Origin: Allocoleopsis franciscana PCC 7113 | GTDB taxonomy: Bacteria; Cyanobacteriota; Cyanobacteriia; Cyanobacteriales; Coleofasciculaceae | DNA: 64,000 nucleotides | Reading direction: 5' to 3' | NCBI RefSeq assembly: GCF_000317515.1 | Contig: NC_019738.1 | Coordinates: forward strand, 2,375,623-2,439,622 | Shown: positions 15,440 through 25,553 of the stretch, piece by piece | How the letters are laid out: each line of letters opens with the position of its first letter | Position numbering within the stretch: position 1 is the stretch's first letter | The notes under the pieces: model-generated | The model's database searches: none | What the model was told of the DNA's origin: nothing | Seen by the model: the letters and a program-made list of their open reading frames with translations, nothing else | Program-made: the position numbers and the translations under genes

Positions 15440-15634
15440 ATTAATACGCGTGAAAAGAATGCCAATGGGTCTTGGGCAATGGAGTTGAGACCAACGGTAT
15501 TGTTCTGGGTTTAATTGAGTGTGGATTGAGGATTAAGCAATTGGCTTGGTTTTTGGGATTGGGGGTTAGGAGCGGGATTTGGGGTTCGGTTTCCCAGTCC
15601 GAGACCCCCCAGGCCGATAGTTCCTCCATTAAAC

Positions 15635-17227
15635 TCAGGCTTTCTGGCTCAACTCTTTGGAGCTATCGCTGTCAGCCGTTTGATAAAATTCCATCACCTG
15701 GGGAATAATTTGATTCAGATTGCCCGCTCCCAAAAACAGGGCAAGGTCTCCGGGTTGGAGGGTTTGGGTCAGAAATTCAGTGACTGACTCTAGAGTGGGT
15801 TGGTAATACACCCTCTTACTCTCGTGACCAGCCCCGTTCGCTGAATGCTGCTTCGCAGCACAGATTTCATCTCGAACCCGCTGGCCTGTTATTTGTCCTA
15901 AGTTGGGTTCGCCAGCACTATAAATATCGGTAATCACCACAATGTCAGCATTGTCGAATGCTTTAGCAAATTCTGGCAAGAATGTCAAGGTGCGGGTGTA
16001 GCGATGGGGCTGAAAAATTGCCACAATGCGTTGTTGCTCGGACGGTAATCCTAGAGTTTCGCCTCCCCGCAAGCGGGCGGCAGAAAGTGTGGCCTCAATT
16101 TCACTGGGGTGATGGGCATAGTCATCAACAAACGAGATGCCATTGCATTTGCCCCGCAGCTCAAAACGGCGCTTGGCTCCTTCAAAGGTAGCGATCGCTT
16201 CCGCAATCACGTTAAACTCTAAACCCAGATATCGCCCTACGGCCACGGCGGCTAAGGCGTTGCTGAGATTGTGTTTACCCAGCAGCTTCAGATGTAACTC
16301 ACCCAAAACCTGATCGCCTTCCCACACACAGGCTGTAGTCCCAAACGGTTGATATCTCACATTATCGACGCTGTAGTCAGCACCGACATCTCTTCGCAGG
16401 CTATAGCTTTTGGTGAGTTTGACACGCGACCTCACCGTCTCACAATCAATACACCCGATTAACGTTTGGCAGTGTTGAGCAAACGTCTCGAAGATGCCAA
16501 TCACCTCTTCGAGTGACTCATAGTGGTCTGGATGATCCAACTCAATATTGGTAATGACACCAATTTTGGGAGAAAGCTTGGCTAAAGACCCATCCGATTC
16601 ATCCGCTTCGGCAACGAGATAAGGACTCTCCCCTAATCGTGCATTACCCTCCCATGCATCGACCTCACCCCCTACAACAATCGTTGGATCGAGACCCGCT
16701 TGCATGAGCAGATAACCAATCAAACTACTTGTTGTCGTTTTGCCATGAGTTCCTGCAACTGCAATGCTTTGGTAATCTTGAATCAAAGCCGCCAGTAAGT
16801 CTGAGCGATGAAAAATTGGATAGCCTCGTTCTAAAGCGGCCTGATACTCAGAATTGAATGGATTAATCGCCGTTGAACAGATGACTTGGGGCAAGTCTAA
16901 AGGAACTTTTTCTGTCGGTAAGAGCGAGTTCGGTTTTGAGGGTTCACAGGCAATTCCCACATTCGTACTCATACCAATCGCCGTCGGTAATACTTCATAG
17001 ATGGACTCGCTTCCTGTTCGGAAAAATTCCAAGTTAGTCGCATCTTGCTTTCTAAAAAGATGAGCACCGACCGCTTGCAAACGTTGAGTAATATGCGTCG
17101 AACGAATGTCTGACCCAGATACTGGGAGTTGACGCTTTGCTAGAACGTAGGCAAGGGCTGACATTCCAATTCCACCAATCCCGATGAAATGAAATGGCTT
17201 CCCGCTAAAATCAACATTATTCGGCAT
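15635..17227 (-). CDS. murC: UDP-N-acetylmuramate--L-alanine ligase
   Basis: The protein has 530 residues, slightly longer than usual. The N-terminal Rossmann motif is FHFIGIGGIGMSALA. The ATP loop is VAGTHGKTTTSSL. The Mur ligase centre is EADESDGSL and NIELDHPDHY, and the C-terminal domain has FQPHRYTRT. It adds the first amino acid to UDP-MurNAc. Residues about 70-105 form a serine-rich extension between the first domain and the central one that is absent from short MurC proteins. It is the first gene of the murC-murB group. Confidence 0.97.
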   Translation of the reverse strand: MPNNVDFSGKPFHFIGIGGIGMSALAYVLAKRQLPVSGSDIRSTHITQRLQAVGAHLFRKQDATNLEFFRTGSESIYEVLPTAIGMSTNVGIACEPSKPNSLLPTEKVPLDLPQVICSTAINPFNSEYQAALERGYPIFHRSDLLAALIQDYQSIAVAGTHGKTTTSSLIGYLLMQAGLDPTIVVGGEVDAWEGNARLGESPYLVAEADESDGSLAKLSPKIGVITNIELDHPDHYESLEEVIGIFETFAQHCQTLIGCIDCETVRSRVKLTKSYSLRRDVGADYSVDNVRYQPFGTTACVWEGDQVLGELHLKLLGKHNLSNALAAVAVGRYLGLEFNVIAEAIATFEGAKRRFELRGKCNGISFVDDYAHHPSEIEATLSAARLRGGETLGLPSEQQRIVAIFQPHRYTRTLTFLPEFAKAFDNADIVVITDIYSAGEPNLGQITGQRVRDEICAAKQHSANGAGHESKRVYYQPTLESVTEFLTQTLQPGDLALFLGAGNLNQIIPQVMEFYQTADSDSSKELSQKA

Positions 17228-17734
17228 CTTGACTCCTTACACACCACACCACACAAGCCTACTGTGCCAATAACACGCGCTATCATATCAAGAATTGATT
17301 TTTCAAGATATAGCGAACAAGAGATTTATCTGAAGTTTCTCGCTATAGGTCTACTTATGATAGATTGTGTTACTGGTCAGTTATATTTTTCTATCCCTAG
17401 ACGGTTTTTATTATTAAACATATAAGCTAAATCCTGATCCGGAAACTTAAATCTAGGAATGACATTCCTAAGACAGAGGGGCGAGTTTGCGTCTGTCTGA
17501 CTCGACTGGCTCCGGAACCCCTGTACCCTCCCCTCTTCCCCTAGAACCCCTAACCTGATTAGAGGTGGCAAGCACCAGGCAACCAGGCACTTTTTAGGGG
17601 TCAACTCAACATTCTCCGACTAGAGTTATCAGGGGCTGTACAGGAGACCAATAAGGTACAAATCCCACAGATCCCATCATTCTCCAGCTATTAATCCTAA
17701 CCTTGAGTTAGGTCTAATCTGTGCTGAGTTGGGT
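17228..17734. other. long intergenic region between murC and nadD
   Basis: This stretch of about 500 bp between divergent genes is A/T-rich from 17270 to 17430 and C-rich from 17500 to 17560. The reading frames in it look non-coding in composition. It must carry the murC and nadD promoters, but no individual site stands out. Confidence 0.5.
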
Positions 17735-18400
17735 ATGGAACGAATAGCCATTTTGGGCGGCACATTCGATCCCGTTCACTGGGGACACCTGATGATTGCC
17801 GAGACAGCCTTGAGCCAGCTAGAGGTGGAAAGGGTGATTTGGGTACCCGTTCACCGTCCTCCCCATAAACACGGGCGATGCTATAAGCATCGTCGGTTAA
17901 TGGTGGAAATCGCGATCGCCCAAAACCCAGCGTTTGTCCTCGATCCGAGGCAAGCCAATCATACTGAACCGGATTATGCGATCGATACTTTAGCTGACCT
18001 TCAAGATACATATCCTAACCGCCAGTGGTTCTGGATTGTCGGTCTAGACGCCTTCCAGACTTTACCACGATGGTACTGCCGTGAACGACTAATTCCAGCC
18101 TGTGATTGGTTAGTGGCACCCCGCACTCTAGCGATGACTTCGACTGATGGTGTAGTCTCGACCCGTACCAGCTATTCCCAGGGAATCGATCCCCAATCAA
18201 GCTGGCTGTGTCAACAAGTAGCTGAGCAGCTAAAATCTCAAAATATCCTCATTCGCTGGCAGATGCTACACATGCCACCCATGAGTATCTCCTCCAGCCT
18301 GATTCGTCAGTACTGCTCTCAAGGTCACTCCCTTCGCGACTGGGTGCCTGAAGGAGTCCGAGCTTATATTACGACCCACAACCTCTACGTAGAAAATTAG
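17735..18400 (+). CDS. nadD: nicotinate-nucleotide adenylyltransferase
   Basis: The protein has 221 residues from the ATG at 17735; a TTG two codons earlier is possible. The nucleotidyltransferase motif is GGTFDPVHWGHL, the second is VPVHRPPHK, and the C-terminal ISSSLIRQ is the SXXXIR signature. The enzyme adenylates nicotinate mononucleotide on the path to NAD. It lies 270 bp upstream of gap2 on the same strand. Confidence 0.92.
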   Translation: MERIAILGGTFDPVHWGHLMIAETALSQLEVERVIWVPVHRPPHKHGRCYKHRRLMVEIAIAQNPAFVLDPRQANHTEPDYAIDTLADLQDTYPNRQWFWIVGLDAFQTLPRWYCRERLIPACDWLVAPRTLAMTSTDGVVSTRTSYSQGIDPQSSWLCQQVAEQLKSQNILIRWQMLHMPPMSISSSLIRQYCSQGHSLRDWVPEGVRAYITTHNLYVEN

Positions 18401-18672
18401 GGATTGAGCGTTGCACACACTCCGGAGGGGGGAGGGGAAGGTGAGCCAAGGTAGTAACACTTGATCCATCATTGCTGGGCAAAGATTGGGAAAAATGCAT
18501 TCGATCTCCTGCTTTCCGGCTCTCAGGCTCTCGTACTCTGCCGCTTTTGCTTGTCCATTTCCCCTTCTCAACATCTTTAACTAAATTACCTGTTAGAAAT
18601 ACTCAGCCTTTGCGATATGATCGGGAATATTAAAAAAGTATTTACTTAGTTGAAGACAGAGGGCAAGACGCA

Positions 18673-19689
18673 GTGATTAGAGTAGCGATCAATGGGTTCG
18701 GGCGCATCGGCCGCAACTTCGCGCGATGCTGGCTGACCAGAGAAAACAGTCAGATAGACTTAGTGGGCATTAACGATACTTCTGACCCCAGAACCAACGC
18801 CCACCTGCTGAGATATGACACCATGCTGGGGACATTGGATGCTGATGTCAGCGCTGATGATAACTCCATCATCCTTAACGGTAAAACCATTAAGTGTGTA
18901 TCCGATCGCAATCCGCTGAACTTGCCCTGGGCCGATTGGGGAATTGATTTAGTCATCGAATCGACGGGTGTCTTTATTGACAAAGACGGAGCTTCCAAGC
19001 ATATTGCAGCCGGAGCCAAAAAGGTGCTGATTACGGCTCCTGGTAAAGGGCCAGACGTTGCTACCTTTGTGGTGGGCGTTAATCATAACGACTATGACGA
19101 CAGCAAGCACAATATTGTGAGTAATGCTAGCTGTACCACTAACTGTCTAGCTCCTTTTGCCAAGGTGCTTCATGAACACTTTGGCATCATTAAAGGGACG
19201 ATGACTACGACCCACAGCTACACCGGGGATCAGCGTCTTCTGGATGCCAGCCACCGGGATGTTCGCAGGGCAAGGGCGGCAGCGATGAACATCGTGCCAA
19301 CCACGACCGGTGCAGCAAAAGCCGTGGGTTTGGTTCTACCCGAACTGAAAGGTAAGTTGAATGGTATTGCCTTGCGAGTACCAACCCCGAATGTGTCCGT
19401 GGTCGATTTGGTGGTTCAAGTCGAGAAAAGCACCATCGCTGAGCAGGTGAATGACGTTCTCAGAGCTGCCGCCCAAGGCGAACTCAAGGGCGTTTTAGAA
19501 TACAGTGACCTGCCCCTCGTTTCCTCAGACTATAAGGGTAATGATGCTTCTTCGATTGTGGATGCCAGTCTGACAATGGTCATGGGTGGCGATATGGTCA
19601 AAGTTGTTGCTTGGTATGACAACGAGTGGGGTTATTCTCAGCGCGTTGTAGATTTGGCTGAGCACATGGCGAAGAACTGGCAGAGTTAG
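18673..19689 (+). CDS. gap2: glyceraldehyde-3-phosphate dehydrogenase, photosynthetic type
   Basis: The protein has 338 residues from a GTG start. The NAD(P) fold is [17 protein letters not shown], and the catalytic Cys lies in [11 protein letters not shown] near residue 155. [17 protein letters not shown] and [11 protein letters not shown] complete the family pattern. The sequence resembles the cyanobacterial Gap2 type, which works with NADP(H) or NAD(H) in the Calvin cycle. A strong terminator follows at 19788, so it is probably transcribed alone. Confidence 0.95.
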   Translation: MIRVAINGFGRIGRNFARCWLTRENSQIDLVGINDTSDPRTNAHLLRYDTMLGTLDADVSADDNSIILNGKTIKCVSDRNPLNLPWADWGIDLVIESTGVFIDKDGASKHIAAGAKKVLITAPGKGPDVATFVVGVNHNDYDDSKHNIVSNASCTTNCLAPFAKVLHEHFGIIKGTMTTTHSYTGDQRLLDASHRDVRRARAAAMNIVPTTTGAAKAVGLVLPELKGKLNGIALRVPTPNVSVVDLVVQVEKSTIAEQVNDVLRAAAQGELKGVLEYSDLPLVSSDYKGNDASSIVDASLTMVMGGDMVKVVAWYDNEWGYSQRVVDLAEHMAKNWQS

Positions 19690-19787
19690 TCAATCGATTT
19701 GGGATTTTAGAGGGGGAGTTTTAGCGCAAGCACACCGACATCTAACCAGCCCAAATCCAAGTCTAAATTTACTGTTGTTTGAATCTG

Positions 19788-19822
19788 GATGAGGGTAACC
19801 GATTGGGTTTCCCTCATTTTTG
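19788..19822 (+). terminator. rho-independent terminator after gap2
   Basis: ATGAGGG pairs with CCCTCAT, extended inwards by an AACC/GGTT stem, and is followed by five T residues. It lies 100 bp after gap2, between convergent genes. Confidence 0.8.
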
Positions 19823-19985
19823 TCATACTTATTCACAAAAAGATGAGTGTCTATTCATTTTTCAGGAACCGAGGCAGTAATATCACTTCCTTTTAGGTAC
19901 TCATCGTTCAAGTTGAGAGGGAGAGAGGGGAAAGAGGAAAAAAATTAATAATGGCTGTGTAAACGGAAGCGATAAATACCCAATC

Positions 19986-21005
19986 TCAAAAATGCTGAAA
20001 TCCCCGATTAAGCGTCAACCGTTCATCAGCAAAAGTGTCAGCCCTGTCTCTTAACCAAACCTCTTTCCCCGTCGTAATCGTGCCAATCACGGCTGATCCT
20101 TCACCTAGTTGTTCCACCAAGGTTTTAGCCGGTTCTGGAGGCAAGCACAGCACGAGTTCAAAGTCTTCACCGCCATATAATGCCCAGTTCATGGCTTGAT
20201 CTGGAGTCACGAACTGATGCAAGACGAGTGGGAAGAGAATCTGGGTTCGTTCAAGTTCTGCACCTACGCCACTGGCACGGCAAATTTGTAAGACTGCATC
20301 GGCTAACCCATCGCTACTATCCATTCCAGCTAGGGTAATGGGTAATGGAGAATCTAAAATTTTCCCCAGAGTAGGTAGGACATCAAGTCTGGGTTTAGGG
20401 CGTTGGTGAGCTTGGATTAAATGCGATCGCTCATCATTCTGCAAATGTTTCCCGAAGTCTGGGTTAAGTAATAATTCTAACCCTGCTCGCGAGGCACCAT
20501 GAACACCTGTCACAATAATTGCATCCCCAACGTTAGCAGCATTGCGACGAATAATCCGGGAAGGGGAGACTTGACCAAAAGCCGTTATCGCGAGACTGAC
20601 AATGGGTGAGCGTACCACATCACCGCCAACAATCTGTGTATTGTATTGCTGCAAGCAATCACTTAAACCCTGGTACACTCCCTCCACCCAACTCACTGAG
20701 GTATCACCAGTAACATTTAAACCCACCGTGATACCTAAAGGAGAGGCTCCCATTGCGGCTAAATCAGATAAATTGGCGGCAGCAGCACGCCAACCGACAT
20801 CTTCTGGACTGGTGGTGCGATCGCTAAAATGTACCCCATCCACCAAAACATCCGTTGTCACGACCAACGATTGCCCCGAATTTGGAAATGGAAGGACGGC
20901 AGCATCATCGCCCACGATATCTTGAGGACAAAATCGCTGCAAGCGCTCTAGCAGTCCCTGTTCCCCAATATCTCGAACGAGTAGGGAGGACAATTCACTA
21001 CTCAT
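19986..21005 (-). CDS. thiL: thiamine-monophosphate kinase
   Basis: The protein has 339 residues. ATP and metal sites are visible in GDDAAVLPF, TTDVLVDGVHF and GWRAAAANLSDLAAMGA. IVGGDVVRSP, GMDSSDGLADA and YGGEDFELVLCLP follow in the family order. It phosphorylates thiamine monophosphate to the active cofactor. It overlaps the upstream 111-residue gene by 4 bp, and both follow the cyclophilin gene, so the three are probably one transcript. Confidence 0.96.
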   Translation of the reverse strand: MSSELSSLLVRDIGEQGLLERLQRFCPQDIVGDDAAVLPFPNSGQSLVVTTDVLVDGVHFSDRTTSPEDVGWRAAAANLSDLAAMGASPLGITVGLNVTGDTSVSWVEGVYQGLSDCLQQYNTQIVGGDVVRSPIVSLAITAFGQVSPSRIIRRNAANVGDAIIVTGVHGASRAGLELLLNPDFGKHLQNDERSHLIQAHQRPKPRLDVLPTLGKILDSPLPITLAGMDSSDGLADAVLQICRASGVGAELERTQILFPLVLHQFVTPDQAMNWALYGGEDFELVLCLPPEPAKTLVEQLGEGSAVIGTITTGKEVWLRDRADTFADERLTLNRGFQHF

Positions 21006-21337
21006 GCCGATTTGTCAGCACGAGGACGCCCCTGAATCTTAGGGAAGCGATAGAAGGTGTCCCCGTCGGCATCCACTTCAGGAACCGCTCCAAACATCTT
21101 CACCTGACGATCTAAATACTTCCGCACTTGCTCCACATCTACCCTCGATGCTGCCGTTAGCTGAATCAGAGAAATACAACTGCTTTGTTCTTCGAGTAGC
21201 TGATAGAAGGCATCATCCAACTGCTGGCGATTGAACGCCGTTTCCAACTGCTGCTGGCGATTGAGTGGGCCAACACGCAGAAATACGCCCGCCAGAATGA
21301 CGAGCGTAATCACGAGTAGGAGGTCAACAATTGGCAT
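21002..21337 (-). CDS. membrane-anchored hypothetical protein with winged-helix-like tail
   Basis: The protein has 111 residues. One N-terminal membrane helix (VDLLLVITLVILAGVFL) is followed by a soluble domain. In it, LIQLTAASRVDVEQVRKYLDRQVKMF looks like a helix-turn-helix or winged-helix segment. It is co-transcribed between the cyclophilin and thiL genes and overlaps thiL by 4 bp. The function is unknown; the neighbourhood alone suggests nothing specific. Confidence 0.75.
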   Translation of the reverse strand: MPIVDLLLVITLVILAGVFLRVGPLNRQQQLETAFNRQQLDDAFYQLLEEQSSCISLIQLTAASRVDVEQVRKYLDRQVKMFGAVPEVDADGDTFYRFPKIQGRPRADKSA

Positions 21338-21351
21338 TGAGAATCGATCAA

Positions 21352-22668
21352 CTACGAGGTTGGGGTGTCAAGTATCGTGGGTTGAGAATTAGGAGTGATT
21401 ACCGCTTCTTTTTCGGCTATAGCCTCAGTAACTTGCGAATCGACTACATTCTCAGCCTCTTCAACCACTTTAGCGGATTCAATTTCATCCGGCTTTGTCA
21501 GCGCTTGTTCTTGCCCAGATGAAGCCTCCGCGACTTGGGGCGTGACTAAATTCTCCGCTCCCTTCACAACTTTAGCGGATTGGATGACATCGCCCTCTTT
21601 CAGCTTTTCGAGTACCTCCTTGCCCTCGACGAGATAACCAAAGACGGAATAACGTCCATCCAGAAGGTTGAGACCGGCTGGGGTTAATTCCGGTTCAAAC
21701 AAGAAGAAGAAGAACTGAGATGAGCCACCATTTGGGTCATCTCCTGGACGCGCCATGGCTACGGTACCGTAAGCTGAGAAGGGCAGCACAGGCTGATCCC
21801 GGTAACGACCCGCGTCTTCTAAGGTAATGCCATAGACTGGCTCGGAGTCTCCTCTAACGAGGACTTCTAGGGGAATGGCTCGGTATTCACCTGTTGCGGG
21901 GTCAACAAAACCCTCTTCTTTTCCTGGTGGATCGCCAACTTGCAACACGTAGAAGTCTTCGGCGCGGATAAACTCCAGTCCGTTATAAAACCCTCGCTCC
22001 ACCAAGTCCACAAAGTTACCCGCCGTGACTGGGGCACTGTAACCATCAAGCACGACCGTTAAGTTCCCTTTGTTGGTGGTCATTTCTACAGTAGCGCGGC
22101 CTTTGAGCTGAGGCAGGTGACTGTACTCTGAGGGTACCTCGAAGGGAAATTCCCCCATCATCAACTCTTCGAGTTCACCCACTTGATCGAGGATTTGACG
22201 CCGTAGGCTCAAGATCGTTTCTTTATCTTTCGCTTCAACCGCTTCTCGGATTGAGGTAATGCCTTGATTCATTTGAGCAATCAAAGCTTCGGCTTGGGGT
22301 TGTTTCTCAATCGGGATGTCGGCGAGAAGTTTCTCGGTGCGATCGCTTAAAATTGTCGCCGCTTTGGTAATATCTCTACCGACCGGACTCCAGCGCTTAG
22401 CCCGTAATTGTGTGGAAATATCTTCAAGACTGGCTTGAATATCCCGCACAAACTGATTATCAATCGGTAGGGAATATCGCAATAAAGCTTTGCCATCTGT
22501 GATCGCATTTCCCACAGGTAATCGGCTTTCGCGGGCGGGTTGGCTGTTGCCCCCATCCCACCAAGCCCCAGACAAACCGAGGGAGAGCGTAACTAAGAGC
22601 AGCGCTAGGAGGCTGGTCTTTGTCAAGCGTTTGTACCAATCAAGCTTGAGAATTTTTGAAAATCGCAT
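21352..22668 (-). CDS. thylakoid-lumen cyclophilin-type peptidyl-prolyl isomerase
   Basis: The protein has 438 residues from the ATG at 22668, chosen because it starts directly with a signal sequence (lysines, then LLALLLVTLSLGLSG). A GTG 48 bp upstream would bury that signal. After it comes a helical bundle (about residues 65-185), then a cyclophilin domain (VEMTTNKGNLTVVLDGYSAP, GFYNGLEFIR, SSQFFFFL, DGRYSVFGYL). This is the architecture of plant TLP40 and Anabaena AnaCyp40. The last 70 residues are an acidic tail with two similar AKVV-(K/E)-(G/E)-AEN segments. Several key isomerase residues are changed in this branch, so catalysis may be low. Confidence 0.88.
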   Translation of the reverse strand: MRFSKILKLDWYKRLTKTSLLALLLVTLSLGLSGAWWDGGNSQPARESRLPVGNAITDGKALLRYSLPIDNQFVRDIQASLEDISTQLRAKRWSPVGRDITKAATILSDRTEKLLADIPIEKQPQAEALIAQMNQGITSIREAVEAKDKETILSLRRQILDQVGELEELMMGEFPFEVPSEYSHLPQLKGRATVEMTTNKGNLTVVLDGYSAPVTAGNFVDLVERGFYNGLEFIRAEDFYVLQVGDPPGKEEGFVDPATGEYRAIPLEVLVRGDSEPVYGITLEDAGRYRDQPVLPFSAYGTVAMARPGDDPNGGSSQFFFFLFEPELTPAGLNLLDGRYSVFGYLVEGKEVLEKLKEGDVIQSAKVVKGAENLVTPQVAEASSGQEQALTKPDEIESAKVVEEAENVVDSQVTEAIAEKEAVITPNSQPTILDTPTS

Positions 22669-22957
22669 AGCTATATCACTGAAGACTTCGCACCATTCGG
22701 TTTGAGGCTTATCCACAGCATGAAAGAACTTTATTTTTCATCTTGCCATGAAGGGTTACACCTGAGACGATTGCAGGTTGAAGCTGAGCAGGGTGAGCCA
22801 GTCGGTAGATTCTCAATGAAACCGCGTTTTTTAACCTTGAGCCTTGCAACTTTCCCACCTCTAACTTTGATGGTCGCAACAGAGGTAAAATAAAGTGCCG
22901 ATAGCCAAGCAGTCGCGAATCTATCGAGCGTCTTGTTGTGCCCTTTGAAACAGGTTC

Positions 22958-23515
22958 ATGATTTCTAGTAACGACTTTCGCCCTGGTGTCACGATTGAGT
23001 TAGATGGGTCTGTATGGCGGGTGGTGGAGTTTCTCCACGTCAAGCCTGGAAAGGGTTCCGCCTTTGTGCGTACAAAACTGAAAAACGTGCAAAGTGGAAG
23101 TGTTGTTGAGAAAACCTTCCGCGCTGGGGAAACGGTACCCCAAGCTAATTTGGAAAAGCGCACAATGCAGCATACCTACAAAGAAGCTGACCAGTTTGTC
23201 TTCATGGATATGGAAACCTATGAGGAAAGCCGCCTGAACTCATCACAAATTGGCGAACGTGTCAAGTATCTGAGTGAAGGGATGGAGGTTAATGTTGTAA
23301 CTTGGGGTGAGCAAGTTCTTGAAGTAGAACTTCCCAACTCGGTCGTGTTGGAAGTTGTGGATACCGACCCCGGTGTCAAAGGCGATACCGCCACCGGTGG
23401 GACGAAACCCGCGATCGTTTCAACGGGTGCTCAGGTCATGGTTCCTCTGTTTATTTCGATCGGTGAACGGATTAAAATCGACACCCGTAACGACTCCTAC
23501 TTGGGTCGCGAATAA
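22958..23515 (+). CDS. efp: translation elongation factor P
   Basis: The protein has 185 residues, the normal length. It begins [15 protein letters not shown]. The tip loop of domain I is [17 protein letters not shown], where K34 is replaced by the usual conserved position in PGKG. The C-terminal domain ends with [18 protein letters not shown] relieves ribosome stalling at proline stretches. It lies 240 bp upstream of accB, a pairing conserved in cyanobacteria, and is divergent from the cyclophilin operon. Confidence 0.97.
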   Translation: MISSNDFRPGVTIELDGSVWRVVEFLHVKPGKGSAFVRTKLKNVQSGSVVEKTFRAGETVPQANLEKRTMQHTYKEADQFVFMDMETYEESRLNSSQIGERVKYLSEGMEVNVVTWGEQVLEVELPNSVVLEVVDTDPGVKGDTATGGTKPAIVSTGAQVMVPLFISIGERIKIDTRNDSYLGRE

Positions 23516-23753
23516 TCGGTTTTGACCAGGCAAGAAGCATCGGGGTGGGTTGAATGTTGGCAAGTCTTGGGGTTGAGTGTATGACCCGTTGCAAGTTGGC
23601 TGTTAATAAAGATAACCTTTAACCTTCTTTCCCGACGCGACGCTTGAGCACATGCTCCGAAAGGGCTTATGCTGTGCCATACAACCTTTTAACCTTCAAT
23701 CCTCTCACCTTCAACCTTCAAGCTGTTTCTCGCCCCTAGTTCCTGATTTAGTT

Positions 23754-24290
23754 GTGACATTAGATTTTAATCAACTTCGCGAATTGCTCACTGCGATCGC
23801 TCAAACCGATATTGCGGAATTGACCTTAAAAAGTGCTGACTTTGAACTGACAGTGCGTAAAGGCATTCCCATGGCGACGAGTGTTGCCCCAGATCTGAGT
23901 AGTTCTGGCGGCAACACCATTTCGGGATTGGTCAGTACATCTACCCCAGCGGCAACCCTGCCGACGCCATTGACTCCTTCCCCGGCAAGTACCACCGCCG
24001 AGGCGGCACCACCTCCCCCTGTGGCGGCGACTCCAACCGTAGACCCCAAATGGATAGAAGTTAAATCCCCTATGGTGGGGACATTTTACCGTTCCCCAGC
24101 TCCAGATGAACCGCCTTTTGTGGAAGTGGGCGATCGCATCCGCACGGGGCAAACCATTTGCATCATCGAAGCGATGAAGCTGATGAATGAAATTGAAGCC
24201 GAAGTCTCCGGACAGGTGATGGAACTTTTGGTGCAGAATGGAGAACCCGTGGAGTACGACCAGCCATTGATGCGGATTAATCCGGGTTAA
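23754..24290 (+). CDS. accB: biotin carboxyl carrier protein of acetyl-CoA carboxylase
   Basis: The protein has 178 residues from a GTG start at 23754, chosen because the following [11 protein letters not shown] is the conserved N-terminus; the open frame extends further upstream without similarity. After an N-terminal helix and strand domain comes a Pro/Ala/Thr linker (about residues 55-100). The biotinyl domain follows, with [13 protein letters not shown] and the biotin-accepting lysine in [12 protein letters not shown]. It carries CO2 on biotin for malonyl-CoA synthesis. It is probably co-transcribed with efp. Confidence 0.95.
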   Translation: MTLDFNQLRELLTAIAQTDIAELTLKSADFELTVRKGIPMATSVAPDLSSSGGNTISGLVSTSTPAATLPTPLTPSPASTTAEAAPPPPVAATPTVDPKWIEVKSPMVGTFYRSPAPDEPPFVEVGDRIRTGQTICIIEAMKLMNEIEAEVSGQVMELLVQNGEPVEYDQPLMRINPG

Positions 24291-24422
24291 CCCCTTAATC
24301 TTCGAGAGCGTGGGCTTTCTGACTCGATTTCTGAAAGGATTCCTTGAAGATTACTCCATTGTTATCAATAGACTAACGATAGCTGGTAAAATTTGGGGAT
24401 CACTTAGTTCGGGATTGTAGGG

Positions 24423-24776
24423 ATGCCCACAGCGAACACTGTACCACAAGAAGTAGTACAACAAGTTGCTGAATATTTTAGTATCTTGAGTGAGCCAATG
24501 CGACTGCGAATTTTAAATTTGCTTCGTGAAGGCGAAAAATGTGTACAAGAGCTAGTAGAGGCAACAGCCACGAGTCAGGCGAATGTATCCAAGCACCTCA
24601 AGGTGATGCTGCAAGCCGGTATCCTCAGTCGTCGATCTGAAGGAACATCGGCTTACTACAAAGTAGAAGATGAATTAATTTTTGAGCTTTGTAATTTGGT
24701 TTGCGATCGCCTCGCCACACGAATTGAGCAGCAAGCCCGTCATTTCCGGGACTTCAGTCTTACCAATAAGGAGTAA
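24423..24776 (+). CDS. ArsR-family transcriptional regulator
   Basis: The protein has 117 residues. The winged-helix fold is clear: SEPMRLRILNLLREGEKCVQ, then VSKHLKVMLQAGILSRR with the recognition helix ATSQANVSKHL. The ELCVCD metal-site motif of CadC or SmtB is absent, and only one cysteine (C40) sits at that place. A redox or ligand signal is therefore as likely as metal. It is monocistronic, and the target genes are unknown. Confidence 0.85.
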   Translation: MPTANTVPQEVVQQVAEYFSILSEPMRLRILNLLREGEKCVQELVEATATSQANVSKHLKVMLQAGILSRRSEGTSAYYKVEDELIFELCNLVCDRLATRIEQQARHFRDFSLTNKE

Positions 24777-24831
24777 CATGGACTTCCCTGTGTGGAAAAT
24801 AGAAATTCGCGATTGGAGAAGCCTGATAAAT

Positions 24832-25479
24832 TTATAAATTAAAGTTTTGCTCAAAGCTTTGGCGAGTCATCGGCTGATCCAGCATTAACCCCTCACCCCC
24901 TAGAACTTCAAGGGGCTTCCCTTCCACAGAAATCCAAACCTTAGCGGCTGGATCTAAACTGCTGGCTGTGTAGATCACCTGCGCTACCCGACCTGTCATT
25001 GAGGCACTACCGCCACCCTCGGTAAATTCCTCGGACAAATCGACATGAACGCCGTCAGCTTGCAAAGAGACATTCTTGAGTTTCGTTCCCTGAGGAATGG
25101 TTGTGCTAAAAGCCTGATTAACTGGCCCGGCTAATAAGCTTTCAAATGCCCCCTCTAAGATGTCACTGGGTTTATCGGTTTTCTTTAAGGTAACCGAACT
25201 GGGAACTACCTCTATTTTGTTATTGACATTATTGACCCAATAAATCTTAACGGTTTCCTCAGCAGTGGGCTGAACAGGTTGCGGTGAGGGCAGGGTAGGA
25301 TTACTGGGTTGAGATGTGGTTGGTGCTTGCGTTGTTGTCTGGGGTGGTGTTTGGGACGACTGATTTGAATTCCACACCCACCAAGTTGCACCTGCACCTG
25401 CTGTGACTAATGCCGCAGAAACACTAGCAATCAAACCGATAGGAATGCGACGAGCATTGTGATTGTGTTGGTCTTGCAT
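24832..25479 (-). CDS. GerMN-domain protein, membrane anchored
   Basis: The protein has 215 residues. One membrane helix (about residues 13-33) is followed by a Pro/Thr/Gln-rich linker (about 40-72). The GerMN domain (about 75-205) contains VKIYWVNNVNNKIEVVPSSV, GTKLKNVSLQADGVHVDLSE and VAQVIYTASSLDPAAKVWIS. In Bacillus the domain occurs in spore germination protein GerM; in cyanobacteria it is found in cell-envelope proteins of unknown role. It is the last gene of a minus-strand group with 25554 and 26385. Confidence 0.85.
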   Translation of the reverse strand: MQDQHNHNARRIPIGLIASVSAALVTAGAGATWWVWNSNQSSQTPPQTTTQAPTTSQPSNPTLPSPQPVQPTAEETVKIYWVNNVNNKIEVVPSSVTLKKTDKPSDILEGAFESLLAGPVNQAFSTTIPQGTKLKNVSLQADGVHVDLSEEFTEGGGSASMTGRVAQVIYTASSLDPAAKVWISVEGKPLEVLGGEGLMLDQPMTRQSFEQNFNL

Positions 25480-25553
25480 ATCAAGAAACCTCCATGAAAA
25501 TTAGAGAACATGGGTGTACAGAGGTTTTACATAAGACACCTGAACACGATAAA

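Noticed and set aside
17189-17604. Small open frames between murC and nadD
   Set aside because: No Shine-Dalgarno site, poor codon texture and no family likeness; treated as intergenic.
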